The position numbers were made by a program, and so were the translations under genes. Below, piece by piece: positions 21,601 through 32,300 of a stretch of DNA of 64,000 bases (its first letter is position 1; every line of letters starts with the position of its first letter). The stretch is from Eupeodes corollae (taxonomy: Eukaryota > Arthropoda > Insecta > Diptera > Syrphidae). Below the pieces are notes generated by a model. It was not told where the DNA came from and made no database searches. It worked only from the letters and a program-made list of their open reading frames with translations. The stretch is from positions 140,144,645-140,208,644 of the forward strand of contig NC_079147.1 in the NCBI RefSeq assembly GCF_945859685.1, written 5' to 3'.

Positions 21601-24271
21601 TGTTACTTCTATAGTTGTTGTATGTTGCAACATTTCCTTTCTTGTGTATGGAGCCATCGGCTCCTGTGGCTTTGTTTTGTATAGGCATTTTTACAACCTT
21701 TTCCACCTCTTCTATGTTTTTATCTTCCTCCTCAAAAATCTCCTTTAAGTTGAAAATATTAAAACAAAAAAGAATCCTGTTAAACGACATATTCGTAGTT
21801 CAAATTTGTATTGCGGTAGTCCCTGAAACTGTTCTAATAAGCCAAGCTATAAATTTAAATAAAAAATAGCAAGCCTTAGCAACTTATTTAAGATGACTTT
21901 GCTTGGCTGACGATCTTTTGGAACATGTTTAACATTGGTCAGATGAACCTAAGGGACTTGAAAGTAAGGCAAGTTTTTAGTATGTATCTACTCGTAATTG
22001 ACCAACTGCCAAGTCCGGTATTGCACAGCTCATGTTTTTCCTTGCATCAATTATGAAATAGAAATAAATCTGTCTCGGCATGCACGTACAAGCTATTCCA
22101 TCTAAATAGATATATTTTACCCATGGAAAACTCCATAAGGCAGCGTTATTCGAAGTTTGACTGGAAAGTTAGTCAAGAAAAATCTTCATAACTATGGAAG
22201 GTACAGACAACATAAAAGACTTCATTTGCATTCAACTGCGTTCCTTGAATGTTAATTTGGACCAAAAGCCGAGAAAATCGGATTTTTAGGTGTTTCTATT
22301 TAGTTTTGCTTTACGTCAAATCAAAGGGGGGCGCAACAGTCCGTTGTGAACTAGGGCCTAGTGACTTACAACTCTCAACCATTCCTGTGTGAGAGTACTG
22401 TTGTCAGGAATGGAAGGGACCTACAATTTTAGGCCGAATCCGAACGGCTAGTTTGAGAAAGCACTTTTTCGTGACAAGGATTACTCTTGAAGGATTTGTC
22501 GATTCCTCGCAAGAGGCAGTACCCGCGAAAATTATTATTATTATTTTTTTTTAATTAAGGTGGCACAGGCAGGGATTGAACCCAAGACCCCTTGCATGAC
22601 AGTCCAACGCACTAACCATCATGCTACGGGTACTACGTAGGGTGTTTTTAAAAAGTCTCCTAAAGCTTTTTGGTGTTTCCTATTAAAGAATGGGCAGGTT
22701 CAGACAACATAAGGGACTTAATTTGCAGTCAACTGCATTTTTTCAACGCAATTTTTGTACAAGTCAGTTAATTACTTTTTCAACTGTCATAAATTTCAAA
22801 CTAAGAACTTTACTTCACTAACTTCTACCTTCAGTTGATCCTACAAAAACTACCAAAAACCATATTGTCTACAAAAAACTCCTCAAGCAAGCTACATGTC
22901 AATCAACATTTGTATATTATATTTTATGTTTTTTTTTTAAATATATTACTTATTTCTTTTCCAATTTGACAAGAAACCCTTTTCAACAAAACATTATATG
23001 AAATTGGTCATAAAATAATAATCATAGAGAAATAAAGTTCAACTTTGAGTTGAATGAAAATATATGGTTTGCTGTCATTTTGACATAAGCTGACTTGACT
23101 TGTTAGTTAGGAAGATTTTTCTTGACTTACGTTCCAGTCAACTTCCCATTAAAGTTGTTAATTGGAAGCTAATTTTTTGGCAGCTAGCTAATCCGATACC
23201 AAAAACTTGCCTAACTGTCAAGTCCCTTATGTCGCCTGAACCTGCCCAATTTCTTTATTTTACCTTTTGAAAGTAGATTTGAATGTCAAATGCCTCGCTG
23301 AAGTTTTTCGAATACTTTTATAACAAATCGGAAAATTAAAGTAAAATACCCTTTGTTTTGTATTATTTGTATTAAGTTTCCTTTCTGTATTAGGACTGTA
23401 TAATTTGTTGATTTGAAGATTCTCCAATCTTAAGATTTCGTTTAATGTCTATAATAAAAAAATAAAAATGATAGGAAATCTGTTTGGTCATTAAATGTTA
23501 GATAAGTTAGATAAGTTTTTGTTTTCTGTACCAATGTCCAAGATGTTTACTGTGTGGTGTCTAAAATTGAAAGAGTTAGAATATAGATTTACAAGAGTGA
23601 ATTAAATTAGTTATTTGTTGAATAAAATAGGGTGTTGTTATTGTTTGGCATTTTTACAAAAAAAATATTTTGCGATCTGATTTCAAAACACCCTTTAAGA
23701 GCTCCCAACTATAGTTCGGTCCATAGATCGTAAAACTATTTCCAGTATTATAGTAAAAATATAACTCAATAAGTATGATATTCGTTATCAAGGTTAATAG
23801 CTAGAAATTTCGTACAATACGTATTTGTGTCGGTTGTGAGTTTGTTTTCTTTATTTCCATTTCTTTTGCCGGCTAATTATACCTTTCGTGTTTTGATCCT
23901 TCAAATTCGTCGAGCTAACCCGTGCCCCCCCCCCCCCTCAGCGTGCCAGTCCTAAGGTTCATTACTTCCTTCATCTAATCTTTCATATTCATCGACACCT
24001 CTCTATCCAGTTCCTTGCTTTTTTAAATTTTATACCAATTTTCCCGAATTCCCTACCATTCCATACAGTAGGTTAGGAACTTATCCAATCCAATCCTAAT
24101 AAAAAATCTAGCTCATAAGTAACATATCCATTTTTCGAAGTCATTAATACTTTTTTTATTTCTCGTGAAATTGTAAACAAAATTTATTAATATTTAAATC
24201 TCTTTACAGGTTGCGGTTATTCCAATAAGACAATGACAACGCAATACCCAAAAGCCGCCGTTTGTGGTTGA
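18693..24271 (+). CDS. SAXO/MAP6-type microtubule-binding repeat protein
   Basis: Three exons (18693-19733, 19797-20262, 24210-24271) join to 522 codons. The protein is built of about a dozen Cys/Pro-rich units of roughly 40 residues, each ending in a motif such as CTINKLSYMP, CTVQKLSYLP, NTVYKLSYLK or TTQKHDFVPK. This spacing and the T-x-x-K-L/H-S/D-F/Y core are those of the Mn modules of SAXO (FAM154) and MAP6 proteins, which bind and stabilise axonemal or cytoplasmic microtubules. A role in sperm flagella or cilia is inferred from the family. A 63-base intron (19734-19796) has no stop and is in frame. Removing it turns an aberrant repeat into a normal CTVYKLSFQP unit, so it is almost certainly spliced. 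The last exon supplies CGYSNKTMTTQYPKAAVCG, 4 kb away across an intron full of mobile DNA. AATAAA follows at about 24305. Confidence 0.85.
20331..20805 (+). mobile_element. MITE family A, copy 2, both ends present
   Basis: Begins GGGCAGGTTTAGACACCATA and ends with the inverted form (GTCCCTTATGTAGTCTTAACCTGCC). About 475 bp, AT-rich, no coding capacity. It follows the full copy at 22692-23247 throughout, with small deletions. Lies in the last SAXO intron. No clear target duplication. Confidence 0.8.
20826..21790 (-). mobile_element. RTE-like LINE relic, minus strand, with a SINE inserted
   Basis: Read on the minus strand, 21790-21578 gives IQNKATGADG then IHKKGNVATYNNYRS (an internal deletion joins them). 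21290-21096 gives NICNGLRQGDG and AYVDNIEIIGRT, and 21043-20837 gives FEVVQIPKYLGSRAAAD. These are RT blocks in proper order and belong to the same RTE-like group as the relic at 7478-10530. The active site reads YVDN instead of YADD. A SINE fragment at 21291-21466 interrupts it. Confidence 0.65.
21291..21466 (+). mobile_element. tRNA-derived SINE, copy 2, 3'-truncated
   Basis: Starts CGTGGCATGATGGTTAGTGT and keeps the B box in a decayed form (TGTTCAATACC), then the GCGGGTACTGC and TTCTTGTCATGAAAAGAGC body segments. The match fades near 21466 before the conserved 3' end. It is nested in the minus-strand RTE-like relic. Confidence 0.75.
21949..22258. mobile_element. MITE family A, decayed pieces
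   Basis: 21949-22018 matches one end (AAGGGACTTGAAAGTAAGGCAA) in the reverse orientation. 22148-22258 holds a TTTGACTGGAAAGTTAGTCAAG stretch in reverse orientation and then a forward end (GACAACATAAAAGACTTCAT). It looks like one or two broken copies joined. Confidence 0.5.
22327..22636 (-). mobile_element. tRNA-derived SINE, copy 3, full length
   Basis: On the minus strand it runs from GTAGCATGATGGTTAGTGCG through the A box, the B box GGTTCAATCCC and the tRNA-like end TGCCACC. An AT-rich linker, GCGGGTACTGCCTCTTGCGA, the hairpin pair CCATTCCT/AGGAATGG, and the 3' end CCTAGTTCACAACGGACTGT follow. About 310 bp. This is the best single copy for describing the family. Confidence 0.85.
22692..23247 (+). 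mobile_element. MITE family A, copy 3, full length
   Basis: 556 bp, from GGGCAGGTTCAGACAACATA to the inverted end TATGTCGCCTGAACCTGCCC. The outer 28 bp form the terminal inverted repeats, with a few mismatches. The flanks are AAT on both sides, a possible 3-bp target duplication. No coding frame. Lies in the last SAXO intron. Confidence 0.85.
23248..24209 (+). other. End of the last SAXO intron
   Basis: AT-rich sequence with a run of 15 C near 23926 and a pyrimidine-rich block (23880-24075) resembling a LINE 3' untranslated region. The splice acceptor CTCTTTACAG closes it at 24209. No gene seen. Confidence 0.4.
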
Positions 24272-24361
24272 TATAAAGCCAATTAAAAATTTTAATAACT
24301 TACAAATAAAATGCATTTTTATTTCATTAAAGATTCAATAACAAAAAAAAACTTAATTTTT

Positions 24362-27158
24362 TCAAGCCATTTGAATGTGCGTCCTCTTCGCAACATGTTT
24401 CCTTCTTTTGTCTCGCTGCTTTTTCGACTGTGTAGCCTCTCGAAACAACTCAACACCCTCTCGTTCTTCAATGTCGTGTTGCAACAGTTGCAATCCATAG
24501 TAATTCATTCCCACCATATCACGACATTCAACCGTTAATTGTTGCAAGCATCTTATAATCTTTCCAATCACCGGCAAAAGAGTTTGATTACTTGTGATTG
24601 GCTTTTGATGGATTCTAAAGAGAAACAGCACTACTTTGCATATGATTTCGGTTTGGTCCTTTCGGCTATCGGCTATTTTTGGAACTCTTTCAAGAATATC
24701 ACAAACACTCGAAAATGGCAGAAGTACCAGTGCTTCTTCCATGTCAAAGGCCCTTATTCTTTGTAAAGTAGCAAGAAGAAAGTCATCCGGAGTCTTTGCA
24801 TCGTAAGCTATCATAAGAGGATGCAATTCGGGAGCTTCATCTGCTTCGTATTCTCTTAAGATCTCCAAGCACTCAAGAATGCTTTCGGCTGCTTTTTCTG
24901 CCCCTACGGTCTTACGAGACGGTAGCTTAAGACCAGGCAACATAGGCACAGAATTATCCTCGCCTGTTGCTAGAGTCCGATTTTCCATCTCCTCTCGCTC
25001 TTCTTCCTGTACGTCTTGTAAGACTATAGGCTCTTCGGTTCGTTCGTACAATCGAAGTGTCCGGTCGGACCCACAGCTTACCAGGTATCGGCCATTCGGG
25101 CTAACAGCTAAACTGTACGCCTCCCCAACATGCCCAGGAAGGGTGATGATTTTTTCAAACGAATCTCCATCCCACTGTTTAATCTTACCATCTTTGCCGC
25201 AAGTAAAGAACATATGCGTTTTGGGGACAAATTGAACTGCCATTACGGAATCATCATGCGCAAACAACGAACGATGACAATCCCCGAAATCCAGACCCCA
25301 CACTTTGACATTACGATCTGCCGAACCAGTGACAATGATAGCCGAGTCGTACGAAATATCCAGACAAAGTACTGGTAATTTGTGTCCATAGAGGGAAAGA
25401 TAAAACTTAAAGCTGTCCAGAAAGAATATTTTCACTGTAGAATCCAATAAACCGACAGCTAGAAACTTCATATTAGGACTAACTTTGACACACAGGACCG
25501 TCTCTTCGAGCTTAAGCGTATTCACGTGCAACAAAGACAAAACTTTAGGTCTAATTACTCCATCGTCGGTATTTGTGTTGTCAATAAGTTCGAAGGACCA
25601 ACTCTTCACCGTGGTATCGCTGCTGCCTGTCACACAACCCTTCATGTCTGGCAGCAAGCAAATGGACCATAGTTCGTTTTCATGGGCAGGAATCTCTTCA
25701 ACTACTTCGCCAGTTCCAACATCAACAATTAACAACACACCCGATTTCAACCCGAGGAGAACATAACGATCTCCAGGTACAAAGCAGGAACTGAGCACGT
25801 ACCCTGCCGGAACTGTTCTTAAACATTGCGATGATTCCCTGTTCCAAATCTTCACTGACTCACCACCGCCTGATGCTATAGCCAAGTTATCTGAACTGAA
25901 ACAAACTGTCCTCAACTCTGACTGATGACCATTTTGAGTAATGGACCGTAACAGTTTCGCTTCACCCTGCTTTTCTAAAACATTCAGAGAGAACATTTTC
26001 AAGCTGTTGTTTGAGAGATTTGCTATGATTCTTAGTTCATTGTTGACTCCCATCAGAATATCTATAGACTTAATCTTACTCTTTACTTTGATGCTAGGTA
26101 AGCGCTTTATTTCGTCGGAAAGAGTCAGTTCCTTGGAACAATCGGCTCCCCCTTGGGTAACAGATTTTGCAGATTTCTTCAAACGCTTAGCCAAACGAGA
26201 ATTGGCTTCTTCCTTGGTGCAAATATAGAAATTTTCAATGATATCATCTGTCCCGTGGCAACTGATTACTCGTTCAGTTGGATCAGCAACAAGGTTAACT
26301 GTTCTTCCACGCCCCGATTTCTGTATAACACCACAGTTTGTAACAGTTATTGGACTTATGGTGTCTTCGTCATCCAAACTGAGTCCTTCAACAGCTGACT
26401 GCACGTTATCAGCAATCGTATCTCGACTCTTTAATCTATAGATGTTCATGGAACTTTCTCCAGTCCCTGCTATCATGAGGTCTTTGACAAAAGTCAGAGC
26501 CCACACTTCGGTTCGGTTGTCAACGATAGTTTTAAAGCACGTCTGCGTTTCAAGATTCCAGAACTTGATGTGCGTGTCTTTGGAACAAGACACCACTATG
26601 TCATCAACTCCAAATCTCTCCAAGAAATGGGCATCAGTGATGGGACCATTGTGTCCAATCAAACGTTGTTTACCGGTCTGGGTGACAATATCGCACACGA
26701 CCAGTTCAGTATCCAAGCCACCTGATACCAAACGAATTCCCATTGCGTCGTAACGCAATATAGTAACCGCCGTCTTGTGGAGTGATAAAGAGCACACAGA
26801 TGATCTAGAAGCAATGTCAAAGATTTCTACCACGCCGTCAGAGTACCCAACAGCAATATGAACACGATCTGGACTAGCCCGGATAGCAGTCACTTCCTGT
26901 TTGTCTCGTTGGAGGCACATAACTTTTTCACCCAATCTGTAATAAACATAAAACAATTAAGAATATTCGTGAGAGCAATATATCATATAATAGATAATAC
27001 CTTATATCCCAAACGAGGGCATTTTCAGCTCCGCCAACAACAACATATCTGCCTTCGATGTTGTCGTATACAAGGAAATTTATGTTTGGTCTTCCACTGG
27101 CAATTATATTAAATGTATTATCAAGTTTATAAGCCAAGTATTGCTTCGTTAAACCCAT
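24362..27158 (-). CDS. WDR3: WDR3 / Dip2 / Utp12, nucleolar WD-repeat protein
   Basis: Two exons on the minus strand (27158-27001 and 26936-24362) join across a 64-base intron to 910 codons, close to the family's usual length. The N terminus MGLTKQYLAYK is the WDR3 signature. Two WD40 propellers follow, with clear blades such as LRLVSGGLDTELVVCDI, SSDTTVKSWSF, TGSADRNVKVWGLDF and LVSCGSDRTLRLYERTEE. The last 150 residues form the Utp12 domain (PDDFLLATLQRI onward), ending in a basic tail (SKKQRDKRRKHVAKR) suited to nucleolar targeting. In yeast and man the protein is part of the UTP-B complex of the small-subunit processome and is needed for 18S rRNA maturation. The stop lies only 90 bases from the SAXO stop on the other strand, so the two 3' ends are convergent and may overlap. 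Confidence 0.95.
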
Positions 27159-28275
27159 GATTTGAAATTGTTTTCACTTCTGTTTTTAATTTAATTTATT
27201 GCATTTAAAATTTTTAAAACTTTCAAGAAGACGAACAAAATTTTGACATTTGTAAACAACGTGCGTTCATTAAATTTCGAGGAATGCAATAAGTCAGAGT
27301 TGTTATAATGAACGATGCACGTGCAGAAAGAGGATGTCAAAACATATTTTGATGAAAGAATTCAGTGAAAATTTGGGAAATCTCGAATACTTGTTTTTCA
27401 TCACCCATTTTTGAAAAGCGTCGTCATAAACAGCTCGCTAGCCAGTATTTGTTGAAACATTTTAAAACAGCACCTCCGACTTAGCGCCACTGCATATCAA
27501 GAGGAAAAATCTGCCAGCAAAGCAATTGGGTCGATCGGGCTTTTAAAAAACTTGTTACCGACTTTACCAAATTTTACAGTATGTGTCATAAAGCATTACG
27601 TTGCAAAACATAATGTAGCTTCAAACGTCGGGCGTTGAAAAGAAAGTTTATTTAAACCTACACTTTTTTAATTTATTTCTTTTGTATTTTTATAAATTAA
27701 AAAAAAAGAAAATGGATGACACTTACAATACAGTTGTCAGCTGTCAAAGTGTTACCTAAATAGATCTACTCGGGCGTTGCGGTCGATTGTATAGTATATG
27801 AATGTATGTGTATAATTATTTATTTTACAAGTTTTATCCTTTTCATGTTTTCACAGAGAATTTTGATGATGTTTTATTTCATACAAACTGAAGACAACAT
27901 GAAGTACATTAGCTATTTTTAGTCAACGATTTAAAAACATTTAACTTTTATTTCTTATAATTCATCCTTATATTTCAAATTGGTGAATTCAAATTGCTGT
28001 ACCATGAACAAATTATTGTAGACCTTGATTATAGAAATGGCAAATAATATCTCGCTTGAAAGAAAATAGAAAGAATATTCAATATAATCTTGAACTGGTT
28101 CATTATAAAGTACATATATACATGAATACATTCCACTGTCACTTGTGGAACATAAATAAAACGTCAAAATTAATCCAGTTGCATTGCAAGTGGTGAACAT
28201 AAACCGTCGATGAGAAGTGATAATTTCTTCTTTTTAAAAACAAATTTTCTCTATTAAATAATAAATTCCTATTCA
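27159..28275. other. Divergent intergenic region between WDR3 and Tim9b
   Basis: Should hold the promoter of WDR3 near 27160-27350 and that of Tim9b near 28200-28270. A 10-bp palindrome TGCACGTGCA (an E-box core) lies at 27317-27326. A minus-strand frame at 28200-27955 codes 81 residues ending KYKDEL, with AATAAA just past its stop. I cannot link it to a known gene. Confidence 0.4.
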
Positions 28276-28755
28276 ATGGACTCTCAAATTAGAAACGTAA
28301 TATTATCTCCTTTGATTAAATACAAATGACAAATCAATTATTTTCATTTTTAGTTCAAAGATTTCCTTCTCTTATACAACAAAGTAACTGAGTTGTGCTT
28401 CACAAGTTGTGTGGACAACTTTTTTACCAGAAACATTGGGATCAATGAGGTGATAACATATAATAAATATAAAATAAAAAAATACATTTCTTAATTGAAG
28501 TATTAATAAATATTTTAGTCGGAATGTGTTGACAAATGTGTAACAAAATTTGCCCGCTTTAACCAATCTATGATGAGCGTATATGTTGAGGTACAAACCG
28601 ATATCAACTTCCGTCGAAATCAAGAGCTTGAAGCTGCAACCAAACAAGCTGCTGAAGCAGCTGCTGCGAATGCTTCTGCTGCACCACCATCAATAACAAT
28701 ACAAACTCCAACTAGTGACAATACGATAGGAAGCGTATCAAACGCTACAGTCTAG
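28276..28755 (+). CDS. Tim9b: Small Tim chaperone of the Tim9b/Tim10b type
   Basis: Three short exons (28276-28296, 28354-28449, 28519-28755) join in frame to 117 codons; the first holds just MDSQIRN. The spliced product has the twin CX3C motifs of small Tims: CFTSC and CVDKC, separated by 16 residues. N-terminal RNFKDFLLLYNKVTEL and the part after the second motif (NQSMMSVYVEVQTD) match TIMM10B/Tim9b rather than Tim9, Tim10, Tim8 or Tim13. The C-terminal tail is rich in Ala, Ser and Thr. Small Tims work in the mitochondrial intermembrane space; in animals Tim10b belongs to the carrier translocase (TIM22) complex that inserts carrier proteins into the inner membrane. The next gene, PSTK, starts 79 bases after this stop and no AATAAA lies between. 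Confidence 0.9.
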
Positions 28756-28834
28756 TCAAGCATTTGATTTCTTTTCTATTACAATAAGATTTATAAGTTT
28801 TAAGTTAGATTTGTTTATTTCAATTTCAATTGAC

Positions 28835-29659
28835 ATGGTCAATATTTGTGTTATAGCTTTGATCGGGCTTCCAGGTGCTGGTAAAACAACATTTTGCAAA
28901 AATATGGTTAAACTTTGTGATAGAAAATATAACATCATACACATTTGCTATGATGAAATCTTCCATTTCCATCCGGAGACAGAGAAAAATGAACATACCT
29001 TTAAAAACGAAAGGAAAAAAGTTGCTCAAAAAATCGAGCAAATAGTAATAGACGAGATAAAATCGTCCAATACTTGTCAAGATAACCAAGAATCTTGCTT
29101 GAATTCCTCAAACAAGTGTGTTCTATTAGTTGATGACAATAACTACTATGCTGGAATGCGATACGAAATATATAAAATTTGTAGAAGACACCAAGTGTCG
29201 TTTGGCCAAATTTACTTCCCAATTGGTATAGACATTGCCCTAGCTCGAAATTCTATGCGGGAACAAGATGCCATACACTCTGATGTATTAATCAAAATGA
29301 ATAAACGTTTAGAAGGGCCCTCAGGAAAAAATCATTGGGAGAAGAATACACTAGTCATTAACAATTCTGTAGATGTCGAAGAGTTTTGGGAGTTTTTAAA
29401 AGCTTGCTTTCTCAACCCAGTAAGGAACAAACAAGAAAATAAAGATGATACAACAACAGAAGTAAGTTTTATTCATGAAGTAGATATTTGCTTGCGAAGA
29501 CGCATAAAGGAATTATTACAAAACACCGATGAAAACCCAAATGAAAAAGCGATAACATTGAATAAAAGAAGAAAATGCATTTTATTGGAGTTAAAAAATA
29601 ACAATGACTTTGATGACATTTCAAGTGTTAAAAGCATTTACGACCGCTTGACTTTGTAA
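28835..29659 (+). CDS. PSTK: PSTK, L-seryl-tRNA(Sec) kinase
   Basis: A single exon of 274 codons. The first ATG, at 28835, directly precedes the conserved start VNICVIALIGLPGAGKTTFC, which carries the P-loop (GLPGAGKTT, residues 11-19). Further kinase features are IICYDE-like IHICYDEIF, LLVDDNNYYAGMRYEIYK, and ARNSMRE, the RNxxR lid motif of this P-loop kinase family. The enzyme phosphorylates Ser-tRNA(Sec), giving the substrate that SepSecS converts to Sec-tRNA(Sec), so selenoprotein synthesis is probably retained in this fly. The C-terminal half is helical and basic. AATAAA signals follow at about 29665 and 29675. It lies immediately downstream of Tim9b on the same strand; the lack of a visible terminator between them suggests a shared transcript. 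Confidence 0.88.
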   Translation: MVNICVIALIGLPGAGKTTFCKNMVKLCDRKYNIIHICYDEIFHFHPETEKNEHTFKNERKKVAQKIEQIVIDEIKSSNTCQDNQESCLNSSNKCVLLVDDNNYYAGMRYEIYKICRRHQVSFGQIYFPIGIDIALARNSMREQDAIHSDVLIKMNKRLEGPSGKNHWEKNTLVINNSVDVEEFWEFLKACFLNPVRNKQENKDDTTTEVSFIHEVDICLRRRIKELLQNTDENPNEKAITLNKRRKCILLELKNNNDFDDISSVKSIYDRLTL

Positions 29660-29680
29660 CATTTAATAAACCAAATAAAG

Positions 29681-30587
29681 AACCATGCCTAATATAACAC
29701 GGATTATTGTTTAATCATTATCATTTCATTCTGTTTCATTAAACAAAGAAAAATAGTAACTCGTTGTTTGGAGAACCAAAAATTTAAAATTTGGGAAACA
29801 TGTTAAATTAGGCAATGAAATTAAAATGTATTAAAAAGCCTGGGTCTGGGTTGGATTTTAATATTTTTTTTTTATATTTTATTATTTCGCGCTTAACGTT
29901 TTGCACTATGATAAAGAAGATCTTACCTTTAAATCAGGACTTTCAATGTTTATATTTATCTTTTCAATCTTCTAAAAAAACTAAAATTTTAGGACCAGAT
30001 TCTTAAGCAAATTAAACTCAAAGAACATGTAGAACAATTCAATAGAAAAAGTTACAACGAGAAGGTTTATCACTCCACGTTTGTTAGCGAGGTGCAAATT
30101 CATAAAATAATTTGACCCTCACTCATAATTTCCCATCCCATTCTTCGATTTGTCTAAAACTAACATAATATTAATAACAATATTTTGAGTGAGATAACAA
30201 ATTTTAAGTTAATATCATTCTTTCTTTCCCCAACAGTTGAGTCGGAAACCATATTTTTATCAGTTATTTGGTTTTCGTGTTTTGTGAAAAAAATTTTCAA
30301 TTAGATTTTCTAACAACATCACTAATATACTAACCGAAAACCAGTTTTTACCAATTTTGTGTAGATTTTTTAATCTTTAAAAAAATCTGAGTATGAATTA
30401 ATCAAAACAAAAAAATACTGGATATTGAAAACAATATTTTTTATAAAATGAAATAAGTTTAGATATATCCTTAATTTTTGCCTAGATATTCCAGACATTC
30501 GAACATCAATTATTACCAACTTTTAAAGTTATTTTTTTGTTTTTATATTGTTTTTGTAAAATAAACCGTTACTTCGATTTTTCTCAA
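29681..30587. other. Intergenic, nothing recognised
   Basis: AT-rich sequence after PSTK. Short frames here have no family features and no supporting signals. Confidence 0.4.
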
Positions 30588-30770
30588 AGTTTTACCAGAT
30601 GTCAAAAACGTTATTCTTCATCGTATTCAATTATTTTGGAGGTATAATCATTTTTTGTTCGTAAAATATTCGAGATGACAAATATTTTGTCTGCATCTTT
30701 CTGTGTTACAACAACATTTATATGGAGGACGAAAAATGGTATCAACTTACGGACGTACAGACGTACGTGC
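30588..30770 (+). repeat. Dispersed repeat C, copy 1, internally deleted
   Basis: Shares TTTTACCAGAYGTCAAAAAC, ATCATTTTTTGTTCGTAAAA, TTCGAG-TGA-AAATATTTTG and TATGGAGGACGAAAAA with 34364-34730, in the same order. The middle 150-200 bases present in the other copy are missing. It is followed by a short GACGTAC-rich stretch. Confidence 0.65.
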
Positions 30771-30811
30771 ACACGAACACACGGGCATACTCTTAAAATT
30801 ATTTATTTATG

Positions 30812-30970
30812 GGGGTTTCCATAAGTAAAATAAATCAGTTTATTTTTGATCTAGAGCTGTCAAAACACAAATTTCCCCTGTTTTTGTATTCCATGGGGCA
30901 AAATAAATTGATTTATTTTTAATTTAAGATTAAATCTGTAGATCTGGACATTTCAGTAGATTTATTTATT
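30812..30970 (+). repeat. Dispersed repeat with internal direct duplication, copy 2
   Basis: Matches 17461-17640: TTTCCAT, AAATAAAT..TTTATTTTTGATC, CCCTGTTTTTG, ATTCCATGGGG, AAATAAATTGATTTATTTTT, in the same order. It is followed 100 bases later by a SINE. Confidence 0.6.
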
Positions 30971-31070
30971 TAAAAAATATTTAACTGTTAATTCGACGGC
31001 TCTACCGCACTCTACAAAAAGTACACGAAGTTACACAAATAGTAGTAGACTGTAGGAGACTGTAGTACCC

Positions 31071-31350
31071 GTGGCATGATGCTTAGTGCGTTGGACTGTC
31101 ATGCAAGGGGGCTTGGGTTCAATCCCTGCCCGTGCCACCTTTATTTAAAAAAAAAAGAATTTTCGCGGGTACTGTCTCTTGCGAGGAATTGACAAATCCT
31201 TTCTTGTCGTGAAAAAGTGCTTTCTCAAATTAGCCGTTCGGATTCGGCCTAACATTGTAGCCCCTTCCATTCCTGACAACAGTACTCACACACAGGAATG
31301 GTTAAGAGTTGTTAGTCACTAGGCCCTAGTTCACAACGGACTGTTGCACC
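31071..31350 (+). mobile_element. tRNA-derived SINE, copy 4, near full length
   Basis: GTGGCATGATGCTTAGTGCG starts the head. The A box, the B box GGTTCAATCCC and the acceptor-like end GTGCCACC follow; GTGGCA at the start can pair with TGCCAC at the end as in a tRNA acceptor stem. An A-run linker, the CGGGTACTGTCTCTTGCGAG segment, the CCATTCCT/AGGAATGG hairpin and the 3' end CCTAGTTCACAACGGACTGT come next. Confidence 0.85.
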
Positions 31351-31748
31351 GTAACATTTCTTACGATTGTCAAATGAATCGTGAGGTCGAAGCTTCATTG
31401 TGATAGCATGCATTGAATTCCTATGGCTGAGCTCGTAAACGTCAGCCGAAGCTGATGTTTCAGCCATTATGCTTTTTTATTCTCAATTTTTGAGTTAAAA
31501 AATGTTTTTTCAAATCTCTGCATATGTTTCACTTGATTTAAGAACTTAGTAAAAGAAAAAGTATAACACATTATTGTAGTTACATATTACAGTCGTTTTG
31601 TATTATTTTCGTTTTTATTTTGAATACTGTTTTATGAAATTAACCCTTCCGTCGAAACGGGGAGAGATAGATTCCCTCCCATAGTTCAAATTCTTGCATT
31701 AGACTGTACTAAAAACCAACGGTGGGGGGGGGTCGTAGGGGTCATCAA

Positions 31749-32300
31749 TTTTTGACTGGTGGACGATCCAGCGGGGGAGTTAATATGAGCCATAAAGTAA
31801 ACAGTCTACTTGGATAAGTAAAGATTTCATTTAAAAATTGTTAGTAATTTAACAACATTCACCAAAAAGCGGTTTGCGGTCAAAAACAAATAAAATTTTT
31901 GTTTTCACTCAATTTAGAATTTGAAAAAAAAACTTTATTCATGCTTTAAATTACTTTCATGAAATATGTTTCAGAAAAAAACCAAATATTCAGGTTTTTT
32001 TTCAAGAAACCTTGGATAACAAATCGTTATTTAAAAATATGTGATTTTTCTGTACAAGCTCTAGTCGATGATCAAATTGATGATGACTTTTGGTGATCAA
32101 AAATTTTGTTTTGATTTTTAAAATAATATTAATTTTATTTACAAAACTCGATTGAAATCTGTAAATGTAAGGTTAAGATCCACATTATGTTATTTAAATT
32201 TTGTTTGCTTCCTTTACAAAACATTATAGAACATTTTAAAGCGGTGAATAAGAACTCATCTAAGTGTGTGCCCCCCTGATTAAAAAACTTGATCCGCCCT
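31749..32300 (+). repeat. Dispersed repeat D, copy 1, uninterrupted
   Basis: About 550 bases that recur in pieces at 39826-40068, about 40500-40560 and 43610-43760, and in inverted form at 39425-39094. Landmarks are GACATTCACCAAAAAG or similar, GCAAATATTCAGG/ACCAAATATTCAGG, AAACCTTG-ATAA, and GTTAAGAT-CACATTATGTTA. It has no coding frame and no family that I know. Confidence 0.7.

Noticed and set aside
24879..26753. Plus-strand frames across WDR3
   Set aside because: They are antisense to a well-supported WD-repeat gene and have no domain features.
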